DNA of 64,000 bases. Origin: Rehmannia glutinosa (lineage: Eukaryota; Streptophyta; Magnoliopsida; Lamiales; Orobanchaceae). Both the position numbers and the translations under genes were made by a program. The DNA lies in contig CM071930.1 of the NCBI GenBank assembly GCA_016081115.2, positions 42,321,335 to 42,385,334 of the forward strand, in the 5' to 3' direction. Shown here one piece after another: positions 1 to 10,544 of the stretch (positions within the stretch are counted from its first letter, which is position 1; each line of letters opens with the position of its first letter). The notes below the pieces were generated by a model, which was not told the DNA's origin, made no database searches, and saw nothing but the letters and a program-made list of their open reading frames with translations.

Positions 1-326
1 TGCAATAAGAATAAACTTAGCCCAATAGAAAATTGCCACTTCTAAACAACATAGATCTTGGGTCTGATGCTTCGTGGGAGCAAAAATCACTTGTTAAATG
101 CCATGAAGAGAGTTACAAAAAAAATGTTACATTCTGCCAAAAAAGATGTGTTATATTTTGACAAAAAAGTGCTACATTAGACTCATATGTAATATTTTAT
201 AATTATTTTTTAAAGTGTTACAAAAGATGAGTACTTAATATAACACCTAGAAAAAGTGTCACTAAAACTATTAAAAGTAATATTGTAGACTATAAGTAGC
301 ACGGGAAAGTGTATCACCATAAAAAT
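1..326. other. AT-rich sequence without a recognised gene
   Basis: No ORF of note is present. The stretch is AT-rich and has scattered short repeats of the kind 'gtgttac' and 'gtgtcactaaa'. These resemble subterminal repeats of DNA transposons, but no terminal repeat or TSD can be defined. It ends where the H-type LTR remnant begins. Confidence 0.4.
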
Positions 327-984
327 ATTAGTCCAAGTGGCTACAAAAATCTAGAGGGGGTAAATAGATTTTCCCGATTTTCTGATTTACGCCCTCTTTT
401 TTGAATATAAGAATGGTGAAGAAATAAAAGTGCAGAAATATAAACAACACACAATGATTTATAGAGCTTCAACCCACCTAGGGCCTAATGCTCTACCACA
501 CGGTATGTCTGAATGGATTTCAAAAAGGAAAAAAGTATATTAATAGATACCAAACTATTACAACCTTTACCTTGAAGAGTACCACACTCTTCTTACAACA
601 CCACCTATAAAGATTACCACAATATTCTTACAACAATGAAGAGCACCAAACTCTTCAACACGATCAGTCCCCCTCGAGTCAGAGAGAGACAGAGTAAAAT
701 AAAAGACCCCAGGCACCGATCGACCTCCCTTCAGAAGCCCCACGGTTTATTCTCTATTTTGTACAACGTTTTGGTACGGGTTGTACTATAAGGCGACTGG
801 TCGACCTAAGTACAGAGAAGTTGTCCAAATTTTGTTAAAATAAATTTCAAGAAATACTACAAAGTCTTAGTAAAAATTATTGAAAATATTTTGAAGTATT
901 AGGACAATATTTGGTGACATTGTTTTGGTATAAAACTCAATTATATGAAATCATCAAAATTACGATAAAAACATTTATCTAACA
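327..984 (-). repeat. Old, shortened LTR of the H family
   Basis: The sequence follows the H LTRs at 4231 and 10545 through the same landmarks. These are 'gtccaag(t/c)ggctac', 'ctagaggggg', the 'acccacctagggcctaat' block, the 'gattaccacaat' hairpin units, one 'gcgactggtcgacc' motif, and a terminal 'gataaaaacat' block ending in 'taaca'. It is about 660 bp against 1478 bp for a complete copy, with middle parts missing and many substitutions. The first bases, which should read TGTAAG, are degraded. It is an old solo or truncated LTR and directly abuts the C1 LTR. Confidence 0.75.
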
Positions 985-990
985 AAAAAG

Positions 991-1407
991 TGTTGGAATT
1001 TGTTTTGGTAAAATGGGTGTTGACCCGATTTTGACCAAATATTTAAGTGGTTTCCATTAGTGAAAAATGAATTAAATTTTTTATAAAAATTCTATTAAGA
1101 GAGTAGATAAATATAACATTTGAAATTTCTCAAAACCAATTTTGGGTGAATGAGAAATTAATGATAGAAGTTAGCCACTTAAAACTAGAAAATGGCATGG
1201 AAAATGAAAAATGTGGGGAAGGAGAAATGTTCCATCCCACATAGGAGAAGAAGGCAATGCTTGCTCACTTTATAAATCTCAAGTTGGACTTATGGGTTTG
1301 GTCCCTTTGGGGCACCCAAGTTTTTAAAGGGGTGAGGACCTACATGCTTGTGGGTTTGGTTCAAAGCACACGCGTGCGCACGCCGCCGGCGCCCACTGGC
1401 CGGCTCG
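991..1407 (+). repeat. Partial 5' LTR of copia element C1
   Basis: It starts 'tgttggaatttgttttgg' and matches the C2 3' LTR from 41543 almost base for base through 'gttgacccatttt', 'ccacataggagaa' and 'cttgtgggtttggttcaaag'. At 'actggccggctcg' it jumps straight to the gag leader 'caagac(a/g)aaaattatg'. About 0.7 kb present in C2 (rest of the LTR and the primer-binding site) is therefore deleted here. Confidence 0.8.
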
Positions 1408-1440
1408 CAAGACAAAAATTATGTTTTATGTTTCAAGACG

Positions 1441-3461
1441 ATGGCTTCAGTTTTGTTCACTCCGATGGCTGCTGCTCCTGCTCACGGCGAGAAACCGGCG
1501 AAGTTCTCATGTGTTGACTTCAAACATTGGCAACAAAAGATGTTGTTTGATAAATGGTTTTATCATGATTTTGATGATTTTGTTTTCACACCAAAACAAT
1601 GTTTTTAAAGGTTGTCCAAATACTTCTAAATATTTTAAAATGGTTTTAATATTTCCCGGAGTATTTCTTCAAGTTTATTTTCGACAAAATTGGGCAACGC
1701 TTTTATATGATTTTGTGTCAAATGTTTTTGCATCAAAACAATGTCCCTAAATGTTGTCCTAATACTCCCGATCGGTCTAAAATATTTTTACTATTTTTCA
1801 GAGTATTTATTGGAGTTTATTTTCGATATAAAATTGAACAACACTTATGTTTCAGGCTCGACCGGTCGCCCTATTGGGCAACCCGTACCTGAGTTGAGTT
1901 ATGGAACAAAAAAAAAGGGATGGAGGGAAATCAAGGGGGGCGACCGATCGACTGGGAGGTCGACCGGTGAGGGCGATCGGTTGACCCTATGGGCGACCGG
2001 TGCCTGAAGCCCCCCCGAAGAACAGAAACTTCTGTTTCTCTGTTTTGGTCTTCCTCGACCGGTCCAACATGAGGGCGACCGGTCGCACCCCCTGCGACCA
2101 GTCCCCCTGTGTAAAAATTCGCAGAATTCAATTTCAATCTTATCTCTGCGCGACCGGCCGAACCCCTCTTTTGACAGCAAACTATCCGTTGAGTTTGCAG
2201 ACAGCTTTTCCTTGATTTAAGGGGTTGATTTCTAACAGCTCTTTTCTTCAATTGTCTTGCAATTTTTTTACAGATTTCATGTCCCCAAGAGGAGCCTATC
2301 TTGTACAAGACATCTTCTATAAATAGAGGAAGAATTGAAGCAACACTATAAGAGAAAAAACTACAACACAACAAGATACACTCAAGAATACACTTGTTCT
2401 TACATTGTCTTATTTATTGTTGTAATTTGCCTAGCTATTCACTTTCACATTCTTGAGGTCTAGGTTATTCTTGATTACACTTGCACTCTATTGTATTATC
2501 AATTATCGAGTTGTAATCTTGAATTTGTGGCCGTCATTCAAACACAAGATATCCTTGTGAGTGTTCTTGTGGTAAGAACATACTTGGGTGATCTAGGTGT
2601 TAGGTGTAAGAAGATTGTGGTAATCTTCTTGTTGAGGTGTTGAAGAATTTGGTATTCTTCAAGGTTGAAGATTGTGGTAATCTTCACAAGGTGCCGTTGG
2701 AGATTGTGGTAATCTTCAAGTGAGATTGTGGTAATCTCAAAGGTGGTGTTGAAGAAGAGTGTGGTGCTCTTCAAGGTGTTGTTGTAAGTTGGTGTTGTAT
2801 TAATTTTTGGTAAATTAATAAAATCGTTTTTCTTTTTGAAATCCATCCCGAATATACTGGGGTGGTAGATGATTAGGCCCTAGGTGGGTTGAACCTCTTT
2901 AAATCGACGTGTGTTGTTTACATTCAGCACCTTTATTATTGTCTTTGAGAATTCGGTTCCAAAAAGAGGGTAAAATCGAAAAAATGGAGATAATCTATTC
3001 ACCCCCTCTAGATTATCGTAGTCGCTTGGACTTACAGATGTTGTTCTACCTGACAACGTTTGGTGTGTCCCATTTCTTGAAGGAGGACCTTCCTACCATT
3101 GGAGATGAAGAATCCGACAACAACGGAGAATTGATGTGGATGTTTGGCATAACAACGATTTTCTGTCGAAATTATATTTTGAACGGGCTAGAAGACACCC
3201 TCTACAATGTCTATAGTTTATTCAAAACGTCCAAAGGGTTGTGGGACTCTTTGTAGAAAAAATATAAAATAGAAGATGCCGACACAAAGAAATTTGTTGT
3301 CGGTAAATTTTTGGAGTATAAAATGGTTGACACCAAGACGGTGATCAGCCAAGTGCAAGAAATTCAAATCATACTTCAAGACTTAAAGTCTGAAGGGATG
3401 ATTTTGAGTGAGTCGCTCCAAGTGACTGCGATTATTGAAAAATTGCCACCATCATGGAAAG
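1441..3461 (+). pseudogene. C1 gag, split by solo LTR S and cut off by element A
   Basis: This is the capsid (gag) domain of a TNT1-like copia polyprotein, which would package element RNA in the cytoplasm. The start is MASVLFTPMAAAP at 1441. The reading 'SCVDFKHWQQKMLF' stops at the S insertion (1544) and resumes at 3042 with 'YLTTFGVSHFL'. The frame runs to 'GLWDSL' and meets a TAG at 3254-3256. It continues readable as 'KKYKIEDADTKKF' and 'LPPSW' until element A enters at 3462. C2 (39666) carries the uninterrupted version of the same protein, including the same TAG, so that stop is older than the copies. Protease, integrase and RT are absent on this side. Confidence 0.85.
1544..3036 (+). 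mobile_element. Solo LTR S of the H family
   Basis: This 1493-bp LTR begins 'TGTTTGATAAATGG' and ends 'CGCTTGGACTTACA'. It is flanked by 'gatgt' on both sides (1539-1543 and 3037-3041). Comparison with the empty site in C2 gag, which reads 'aaaagatgttgttctacc', confirms one precise insertion. There is no internal region, so it is a solo LTR produced by LTR-LTR recombination. In reverse orientation it matches the LTRs of H (4231-5708 and 10545-12022). It holds a cluster of CGACCGGTCG-like motifs (about 1858-2160) and a run of 'ttgtggtaatctt' hairpin units (about 2615-2780). Confidence 0.92.
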
Positions 3462-4230
3462 TGTAGGTCCCAAGGGTGTGAGTAAGGTTTAGAAGGAGGG
3501 GGGGTTGAATAAACCTTACCACTTTTTGATTTTAGTCCCCTTTTTTTTTAAAAGGTATTATAGAGTTAATTACACAGCTATGTCCTTGAGGGACAACTAA
3601 GTTACTTAATCAACAGAGTTAGCCACTCAACAGACTCGATAGAGCTATTGATAGAATAACTCAGCTGTTTAGTCTAAACTTTAACTTGGTTGTGATGAGT
3701 TTTTCAGCGGAAGACTTAACACCCTTGAATTTGATTTAGCTTTGTTTTGACACTTGATTTTAGCACTTAGTTATTTATCAGTTGAATAGCAAATTATCAA
3801 CAGATATGAAATGAGTATGCAGAAATATAAATATGCTGAAATGTAAATGACACAAGTAATTTTTATAGAGGTTCGAAGATGGGGTAATTATTCTAATCCT
3901 CTCTTCTCCAACTCCTGGAGGAATCCACTAAGTAATGATCAATTCACAAAGTGGTTATTCTAGAGACAAGTCTTGATCACGCAGCCGACTTGCTCCTTGG
4001 ACTCAGTCTGGAGATGCCTTGGTCACACAACTGGCTTCTCGTCCGACTCAGCTTCTTCACAGGGCAGCTGCCTTGCGACTTCAGCTCACTTTATCAAGCT
4101 TCTTGGATTTGATCACGAAGCACTCCAATAACTTGAGATTGGTTTGACCTTGAACCTTCCTACAATCCTCCTTGGAAAGTAGACCCCTTTTGATTCTTCA
4201 AAAGTTTCCTCTTCAACAGATTGAAGTTTT

Positions 4231-5708
4231 TGTAAGTCCAAGCGGCTACGATAATCTAGAGGGGGGGTGAATAGATTATCTCCATCTTTTCGATTTCGCC
4301 CTCTTTTTATAATCGAATGCTCAAACACAATGATAAAGGTGCGGAATGTAAACAACACACGTCGATTTAAAGAGGTTCAACCCACCTAGGGCCTAATCCT
4401 CTACCACCCCAAAGATATCCGGATGGATTTCAAAAAGAAAAAGAATTTTATTAATTACCAAAATTAATACAAATTCAACTTACAACACCTTGAAGAGCAC
4501 CAAACTCTTCTTCAACACCACCTTTGGAGATTACCACAATCTCCCTTTGAAGATTACCACAATCTTCCTTCAACGGCACCTTGTGAAGATTACCACAATC
4601 TTCAACCTTGAAGAATACCAAATTCTTCAACACCTCAATAAGAAGATCACCACAATCTTCTATACCTATCACCTAGATCATCCAAGCGTGTTCTTACCAC
4701 AAGAACACTCACAAGGATATCTTGTGTTTGAATGATAACCAAAAATCAAGATTACAACTCAATAATGAATAATACAATTTGAGTGCAAGGTGTAATCAAG
4801 AATAGCCTAGACCTCAAGGATGTGAAAGTGATAAGCTAGGCAAATTTACAACAAGAATAATAACAATGAGAGACCAAGTATTTGCTTGAAGTGTATCTTG
4901 TTGTTTGTATCTCAAAAATTGTATTGGTTGCTCCAAAACTTCCTTTATTTATAGGAGATGATTGATCCAAGATAGGCTCCTCTTGGGGATTGAAAATCTA
5001 CTGAAAAAATACAATTAAAATCAAGAATATAGCTGTTAGAAATCAATCCCACAATTTAAGGAAATGTGTCCGTCTTGTCAAACGGTCATATTTTTTTGTC
5101 AATGCACAGCAGGCGACCGGCCGCACGAAAATAGAAGTTTGAAACGAATCACAAGTAAGTTTACACAGGCGGCGACGTCGGCGTGTACCTCGACCGTCGA
5201 CCACGACTTCAACCGGTCCCCTAAGTGTAAAACCAAAGAAAACAAGTTCTGTTTCAATTGTAAACTTGCAGTGTACCGGTCGACCATGGCCGACCAGGCG
5301 ACCGACCGGGCCGACTGCTTTTTTTACTTCCGTCTCATTTTCTGTTTCTAAAAACATTTTCAGGTACGGGTTGCCCTATAGGGCGACCGGTCGACCACGA
5401 GAGATAAATGTTGTCCAATTTTTGTCGAAAATAAAACTCAAGAAATACTCCGAAAATTCAATAAAAACATTTTAAACCAATCGGGAGTATTTAGACAACA
5501 TTTAGAAATCTTGTTAAGGAGTAAAAACCCATTGATATAAAATCATTAAAAGTGTTGTCCATTATTATCAAAAATAAACTTGAGGAAATACTCCGGAAAA
5601 TATTAAAACCATTTTAAATCATTTAGGAGTATTTGGACAACCTTTAAAAATATTGTTTTGGTGACAAAATAAAATCATCAAAATTAAGATAAAAACATGT
5701 ATCAAACA
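4231..5708 (-). repeat. 3' LTR of H
   Basis: This 1478-bp copy starts TGTAAGTCC and ends 'gtatcaaaca' on the plus strand. It has a hairpin-unit array at about 4490-4665 and a GC-rich cluster of cgaccgg/ccggtcgacc motifs at about 5110-5400. It differs from the other H LTR mainly by small indels and by changes at CAG/CTG sites, for example 'cacgaaaatag' against 'cacagaaatag'. Confidence 0.92.
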
Positions 5709-5722
5709 ATCTCCCCCTTTTT
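5709..5722 (-). other. Polypurine tract of H
   Basis: On the minus strand, 'tcaaaaagggggagat' directly precedes the 3' LTR. This is the expected site for priming plus-strand DNA synthesis. Confidence 0.85.
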
Positions 5723-6926
5723 GATGATTACAAACCAAAACAATTTTAACACAAACTAAAAATGATTTTCCGGTAAAAACATTTTACCGTTTGGAAGGAA
5801 CCAAAATTTCCAAAAATATTAAAGCAACCAAGTAGGGAGTAAATATATTCAATAATAAGCATAAGCTCCCCCTATCAACATGCATATCAAGAATAATGTA
5901 AAAGCAATTTTCCATAATCTAAAGGCTTTAGCTTTTACAATTTGTTCAAGAGCTTATAAGCTCCCCTTGTCACAAAACATCATTAAACAATTATATAAGT
6001 CCATCAAGCAATAATTGGACTAAGAACAAATCACAACTTATGGCTTTTATGAGCCATAGCTTATAGCTTTTATGACAAGCTTTTATTAGCTTCTTTGAGC
6101 TAATGAGCCAATATCCTGTTTCTCCCCCTTTGGAATCATCAAAAAGAATGTTAGGATGATAAAGACATTATACAAATATATCAAAGTGCGCAAACGAGAC
6201 GGTTTATCAACCATCGAGCAAATTATACATAAAGTCCAAGGAGGATGGGAGAATTGTAACATAAGAGATACATAAGCTCATTAGTTAGCTAAAAACATGA
6301 TTTCAAAAAGATTTTAAGATATTTTGAAGCAAGAGAATCATGTAGAAGTTGAAAGTTTCATTGCGACATTTCAACAAACACCTTGAGTGCGTTAAAAATA
6401 AAAGAGGTTGTATATAATCCTTGTAAAAGTTTCAAGCCAAAAATTTTCATATCATCAATCAACCTCATTCCAAAGCTCAAAAAGATCATATGCACCATAT
6501 GCAACATTTGTTCATCAAATAAGAAGCTCAAAGTAGATTCTCAAGGGTTCAACCCAATTGAGATAAGCTAAGAATGATCAAGGCATTACAAATGCCAAAA
6601 ATTAGAGCATCCATCAAGTAATAAGTCATGCTTTAAACAATACATGTATCAAATGTCCCAACATATCCAACTAAGCATAAAGATCAAAGCATTAAGAGAA
6701 GCACTTTTACCATCAAGTACTTCATACCAATATTCAAACCATGCCATATAAGAGTATGTTTACCATCAAATACTCCATCAAAATCATGATCATCCACAAG
6801 TCATTATCAACTTGCAATTTTAACCCTTTTAAGAAAACGAGCAAATATCATTAGTACGAAGGAGTTTTACAAAGGTTCATAAGCATCATTAAAGAAAATG
6901 CTAGAAAGTAAAGGAAGGGAGGGACA
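5723..6926 (-). other. H 3' non-coding region with an extra PPT-like tract
   Basis: About 1.2 kb lies between the ORF2 stop and the PPT. No convincing ORF is present. Short words such as 'agcttataagct' and 'catcaag' recur. At 6121-6133 the minus strand reads 'ccaaagggggaga', a second polypurine tract like the terminal one. Repeated PPTs before the 3' LTR are described for Sireviruses. Confidence 0.55.
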
Positions 6927-8315
6927 TCAATCTTTGTCCGAAGAGAAGCAAGTTCCGGGAATGAGATCTTTGATAAATTTCTTCAATTTGCCGATTGACC
7001 TTTTCAAACTAGAATTTTCCTTTTTCACAACCCGGAGCTCTTTTCTAAGAGAGGCCACATCTCTAAATGTTTCTCTTTCCACTTTGGCCATTCTCTCTTT
7101 GTTATTTAGTTCTTCAACATCCAACTCGTCTTCATCTCCTTCTTCATTTTCTTCCTCCCTAATTTCTTGTTCATTTCCCACATTTTTTTCTTCATTTTCC
7201 TCTTCATTTCTTTGTTCGTCAAACTCACCTCTTCCAATGTTTTCAACCTCATTGTCATTAAAGAAATCATCCCGAGGTTGTTGTTGATGTCGGGCACGTC
7301 CCCTAGCGGCTTTGGTAGGAACCCGTGGTAAATGTCGTCGCATTCTTACCATTTGTAGAATGTTGTCATTATCAAAATCATTGTGACGAATTTTAGTATT
7401 CATTTCATTTTCCGGGTATCTCGATAAATATAGGAGACGGCAAATCAAATTACCCAATGTATATTTTTTCTTGGTAAGCTTTCTAGATTCGAACAAGTAA
7501 TACACAAAGATTGCCCCATAATTTACTCTTTCTCCTTGAACAATCTTATAGGTGAGAAAGAGTTCGAGATTACTTGGAAGTTTTACTTCCTTTCCACAAA
7601 CACAATAGGAGCAAATGATAGATATAATCCGATAATTTGGCGGCATTGCCGAGTATGTCACTTCGGGATATACTCCTAAAAAGGTTTTCACATCATCTAG
7701 TGAAACACCTAAAATGTTATCATCCCAATGAGCGCAATCCACATTGACCACTCCATCATTTGGCACGTTAAAGTGATTACAAATATCGGCCAATGTCCAT
7801 GAAAAATGCCTATCATTAACAAAAGTGTGAAGTTCCAACGGATTATCTACCGAGGCATCAACAATCCACATATTTGCAAAAAAAAGTCTTATAAGCTCGT
7901 CATCATAATGCAAACACGGATTATCCCAAAGTGAAACCCATCCTTGAATTTCAAAATAAGCTCTAATATCCGGAAATTCATCATGAAATGCTTGAAAACG
8001 AACCATACGAGTGCATGCAATTTTCTTATCATTCAATCCAATATTCTCATAATGTTCCTCCGCAAGTTTGTTTAAAAATCGAAATCTATTAGCTCTAGAG
8101 GAGGCTCGTAGAGAGAGTGATAACTTACTAGAGTCCCAATGAATGCTCGATTTTGAAACCTCGGCTCTTAATTCGACAATCTCCTCTTCCGTAAGCCGAT
8201 TTTGATAGTCTCCTTGTAGAATATCATCTTGTTGGGGGTTGGAAGAAGATTCTCCCCTTTGCCTCCTTCTCCTCTTTTGAGGATTTCATTCGGTAGAATT
8301 TCTTGGAGGTGCCAT
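6927..8315 (-). CDS. H ORF2: accessory protein with a plant-transposon-type domain
   Basis: The first ATG is at 8315 (MAPPRNSTE), followed by an in-frame TGA at 8286-8288. From there the frame is open to 6927, giving 369 residues after the TTG at 8036 and about 462 codons in all. The N-terminal half, 'MVRFQAFHDEFPDIRAYFE' through 'LFFANMWIVDA', 'FSWTLADICNHFNVP' and 'GERVNYGAIFVYYLF', looks like the 'putative plant transposon protein' domain family; that assignment is from memory of the family. The same block pattern is visible in ORF2 of A and B. The C-terminal third is very acidic, then forms a leucine-rich coiled coil ('LRKELRVVKKENSSLKR') and a basic end. There is no signal peptide or membrane segment, so an envelope role is not supported. 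Function is unknown. Confidence 0.75.
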
Positions 8316-8540
8316 ATATGAAAGATTCTTGTGAAAATAAGAAGATTAGCAACAAGAATCGTGAAAATGATGAAGAATTGAAGATTGTAGAAGAAAGGGA
8401 TGAAAATCATCAAGCATTCGGGGTTTGAGAAGTATATCTCTGCGTCATTTTGCGAAGAAGACAGATTGTTTATAAGTTGCAAAAATGGCCTGGCGGCGGC
8501 CGGCGTGCGGGCGGCACGGCCGCCCCTGCTTTGACCGTCC
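8316..8540 (-). promoter_or_regulatory. Putative promoter and leader of H ORF2
   Basis: On the minus strand a TATA-like box (CTTATAAA, 8469-8476) lies about 155 nt upstream of the ORF2 ATG. It is followed by a pyrimidine-rich leader. Immediately upstream of the box is a strongly GC-rich patch (8485-8527). A and B show the same spacing before their ORF2. This is an inferred promoter; no transcript evidence is available. Confidence 0.45.
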
Positions 8541-9177
8541 CAGGTAATTTTTCCTTTTCCCTGAGTTTTCCAAAACTCTATTTTTCACCCCAAAAGTTTT
8601 AAAACTTTGCAAAAAAAATAATTTTGGACTATATCCAACATAATATGGGTTTCGGGAAAACATATATTCGATAAAATCAAGACTTAACAAGTAGTGCCTT
8701 TTTAAAGAAAATATTTGCAAGATCATTTAGAGGCACTTAAGGGGTTAAAATGAAATATCTTGAAAGATATGTGCATAAGCATAATATCGAGTTTAAAGAG
8801 AAATACGAGTAGACATACCTCGATAGTTTAAGGAACTTGATGACGTAATAGCCAATGAGTATGAGATATGTATCCTACACAATTCTTAGACAAATATTGC
8901 CTAGAAAATACAAGTGTAGGAAAGTAATAGGAGATATCAAAAAGAGCTTATGCTATAAGATTACATAAGAGATAATAAGCCACATAAGTCTAATTAAATG
9001 CTCAAAAGTTTTAGAAAGTCATGCAAGGTCTTCTTTAAAAATTTTGAAACTCACAAATATATAAAGGACCTACATTAAAAATAAATACTTGAAGACTCAT
9101 TTTGCAATTAAGACACAATTTAAAAAAAACATGCATAGAATTAAAATAAAATGCATATATGAATGGGGAGATACGAT
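8541..9177 (-). other. H non-coding spacer between gag and ORF2
   Basis: This is AT-rich sequence where pol would lie in an autonomous copia element. No integrase, RT or RNase H motif and no conserved ORF is visible in any frame. Confidence 0.6.
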
Positions 9178-10497
9178 TTACCAATTACGCCGTTTCCATG
9201 GGTTGTGTCTTTCCCATTGTTGATGATATCTTCCCATTGAGAAGTCACTTTGTTGATGATGCCTTCTTTGATTACTCCATTTCCAAGGTTTATGTTCTTC
9301 CTAATTTTGATTATATCCTCTTCTTGAAGATTGGCTTTGTTGAGAATAGTTTCTCCTTCTTTGATCAAATGAAACGGTCAATTGATGTCTTCTTGGCGGT
9401 ATGAATTTTTTTCGATCATTATTTCGCCGGGTACCTAATATGACATTATTTTGTGGTACCCTCATGTGTTTGGGTCCTTTGGGATTAGTCTTGAGACTTT
9501 TAGGTCTCCAACAATAATTAGAGCTATTTCTAGCTCGACAAAAATTAGCCGTATGACCCTTTTTACCGCAATAGAAACATGTAATAATTCTAGGAGCATA
9601 ATGACCAACATGCTTAGAGACTTGACTCTTTTTCATGTGATTGACACCCTTAGTCTTATGATCAAGTTCTAGTATCGAACAATCAACAATCTTGGTCATT
9701 TTATCGGTACTCAAGTTGGATTTAGATAAATCATTTTTCATGCAATCAATATTCTCAACAAGAGTACTATTTTCTTTTTCAAGGTTTCTAACCTTGTCAA
9801 GAGTGGTGGTGTGAGCACATGATAGTGATTCATAGGAAGTAAGTAAACTATCCTTATCATTTTTCAAAATATTGAATTCCTTTTTCAAATTTTTGTATTT
9901 AACAAGTAAGCTTTGGAATTCATTTTGAAGTTCATCATAATCATTTTGTAAATCACTATAATCATTTTGAATGACAATATCATAGGAAGTAGAGGGTTTA
10001 AGACAAACCTCATTTTCTTCTTTGATGCCCATATAACAATATTCAACTTCTTCATAGTTGGAAGTTGTAGGAGGCTTGTTCCTTAGATTTGAGCTTGTAT
10101 TACCTTGAGAAGTAGATGCTTTTGTTTGACTCCTTTCATTTGCAACTACTCCAAAGATGGCTTCTAATTTTTTCCATACTTCATGTGCCGATTTTATTTC
10201 TACAATATGTTCATATTCCAAATTAGTAAATGAACAATACAAAATATTGAGAGCTTTACCGTTTAAGGAGATGATTCTCTTCTCTTCATCATTGAGCTTT
10301 TTGAAGCCTTTTGAGGTGTGTGGTGTGTCTTTCGTCGGAATGGATTCTCCATTAATGACGGTGTTCCAAATGTCGAACCCGCAACCTTGTAGATAGCATT
10401 CCATTCTTTCTTTCCAAAAATTAAAATTTTTGGAATCAAATAGTGGTGGCTTGGTGGTGGAGGTGCCGGATAGATGAGCTTCGTCGTTTCTCTTCAC
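9178..10497 (-). pseudogene. H gag with coiled coil and zinc knuckle
   Basis: The protein is a copia gag: 'LFDSKNFNFWKERMECYLQ' is the typical N-terminal capsid motif. A long coiled coil follows ('YDELQNEFQSLLVKYKNLKKEF'-like heptads, about residues 180-270). A CCHC zinc knuckle, C-F-Y-C-G-K-K-G-H-T-A-N-F-C, lies at about residues 310-325. The tail is rich in Arg, Gln and Asn. No ATG precedes the conserved start; the frame opens only at a GTG at 10497, so the true start may be damaged. A TAG at 9301-9303 interrupts the tail, and the same frame continues with H/Q/W/R-rich sequence to a TAA at 9178. Gag would form the particle and bind RNA. It is the only structural gene H retains. Confidence 0.85.
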
Positions 10498-10532
10498 TCG
10501 CGATGTGAAACGAGCTTGCCAAAGAGTTTGAC

Positions 10533-10544
10533 TTTGATACCACT
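10533..10544 (-). other. Primer-binding site of H
   Basis: On the minus strand, 'tggtatcaaag' follows the 5' LTR end (CTTACA) after two bases. It resembles TGGTATCAGAGC, the complement of the initiator tRNA-Met 3' end used by most plant copia elements. Confidence 0.85.

Noticed and set aside
1899..2374. Overlapping frames on both strands in solo LTR S
   Set aside because: They arise from the CGACCGGTCG palindromes, which lack stops in several frames. LTRs of this family are non-coding.
4490..4665. Regular repeats as a possible CRISPR array
   Set aside because: Units are unequal, near-palindromic and without unique spacers. The setting is a plant LTR with TSDs.
4490..4735. Plus-strand frame rich in 'KITTIF' repeats
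   Set aside because: It is a translation of the mini-hairpin array in the H LTR; the repeat explains the open frame.
6898..7287. Plus-strand Ser-rich 129-codon frame
   Set aside because: It is the antisense of the acidic coiled-coil end of H ORF2, whose minus-strand frame is long and has protein-like blocks.
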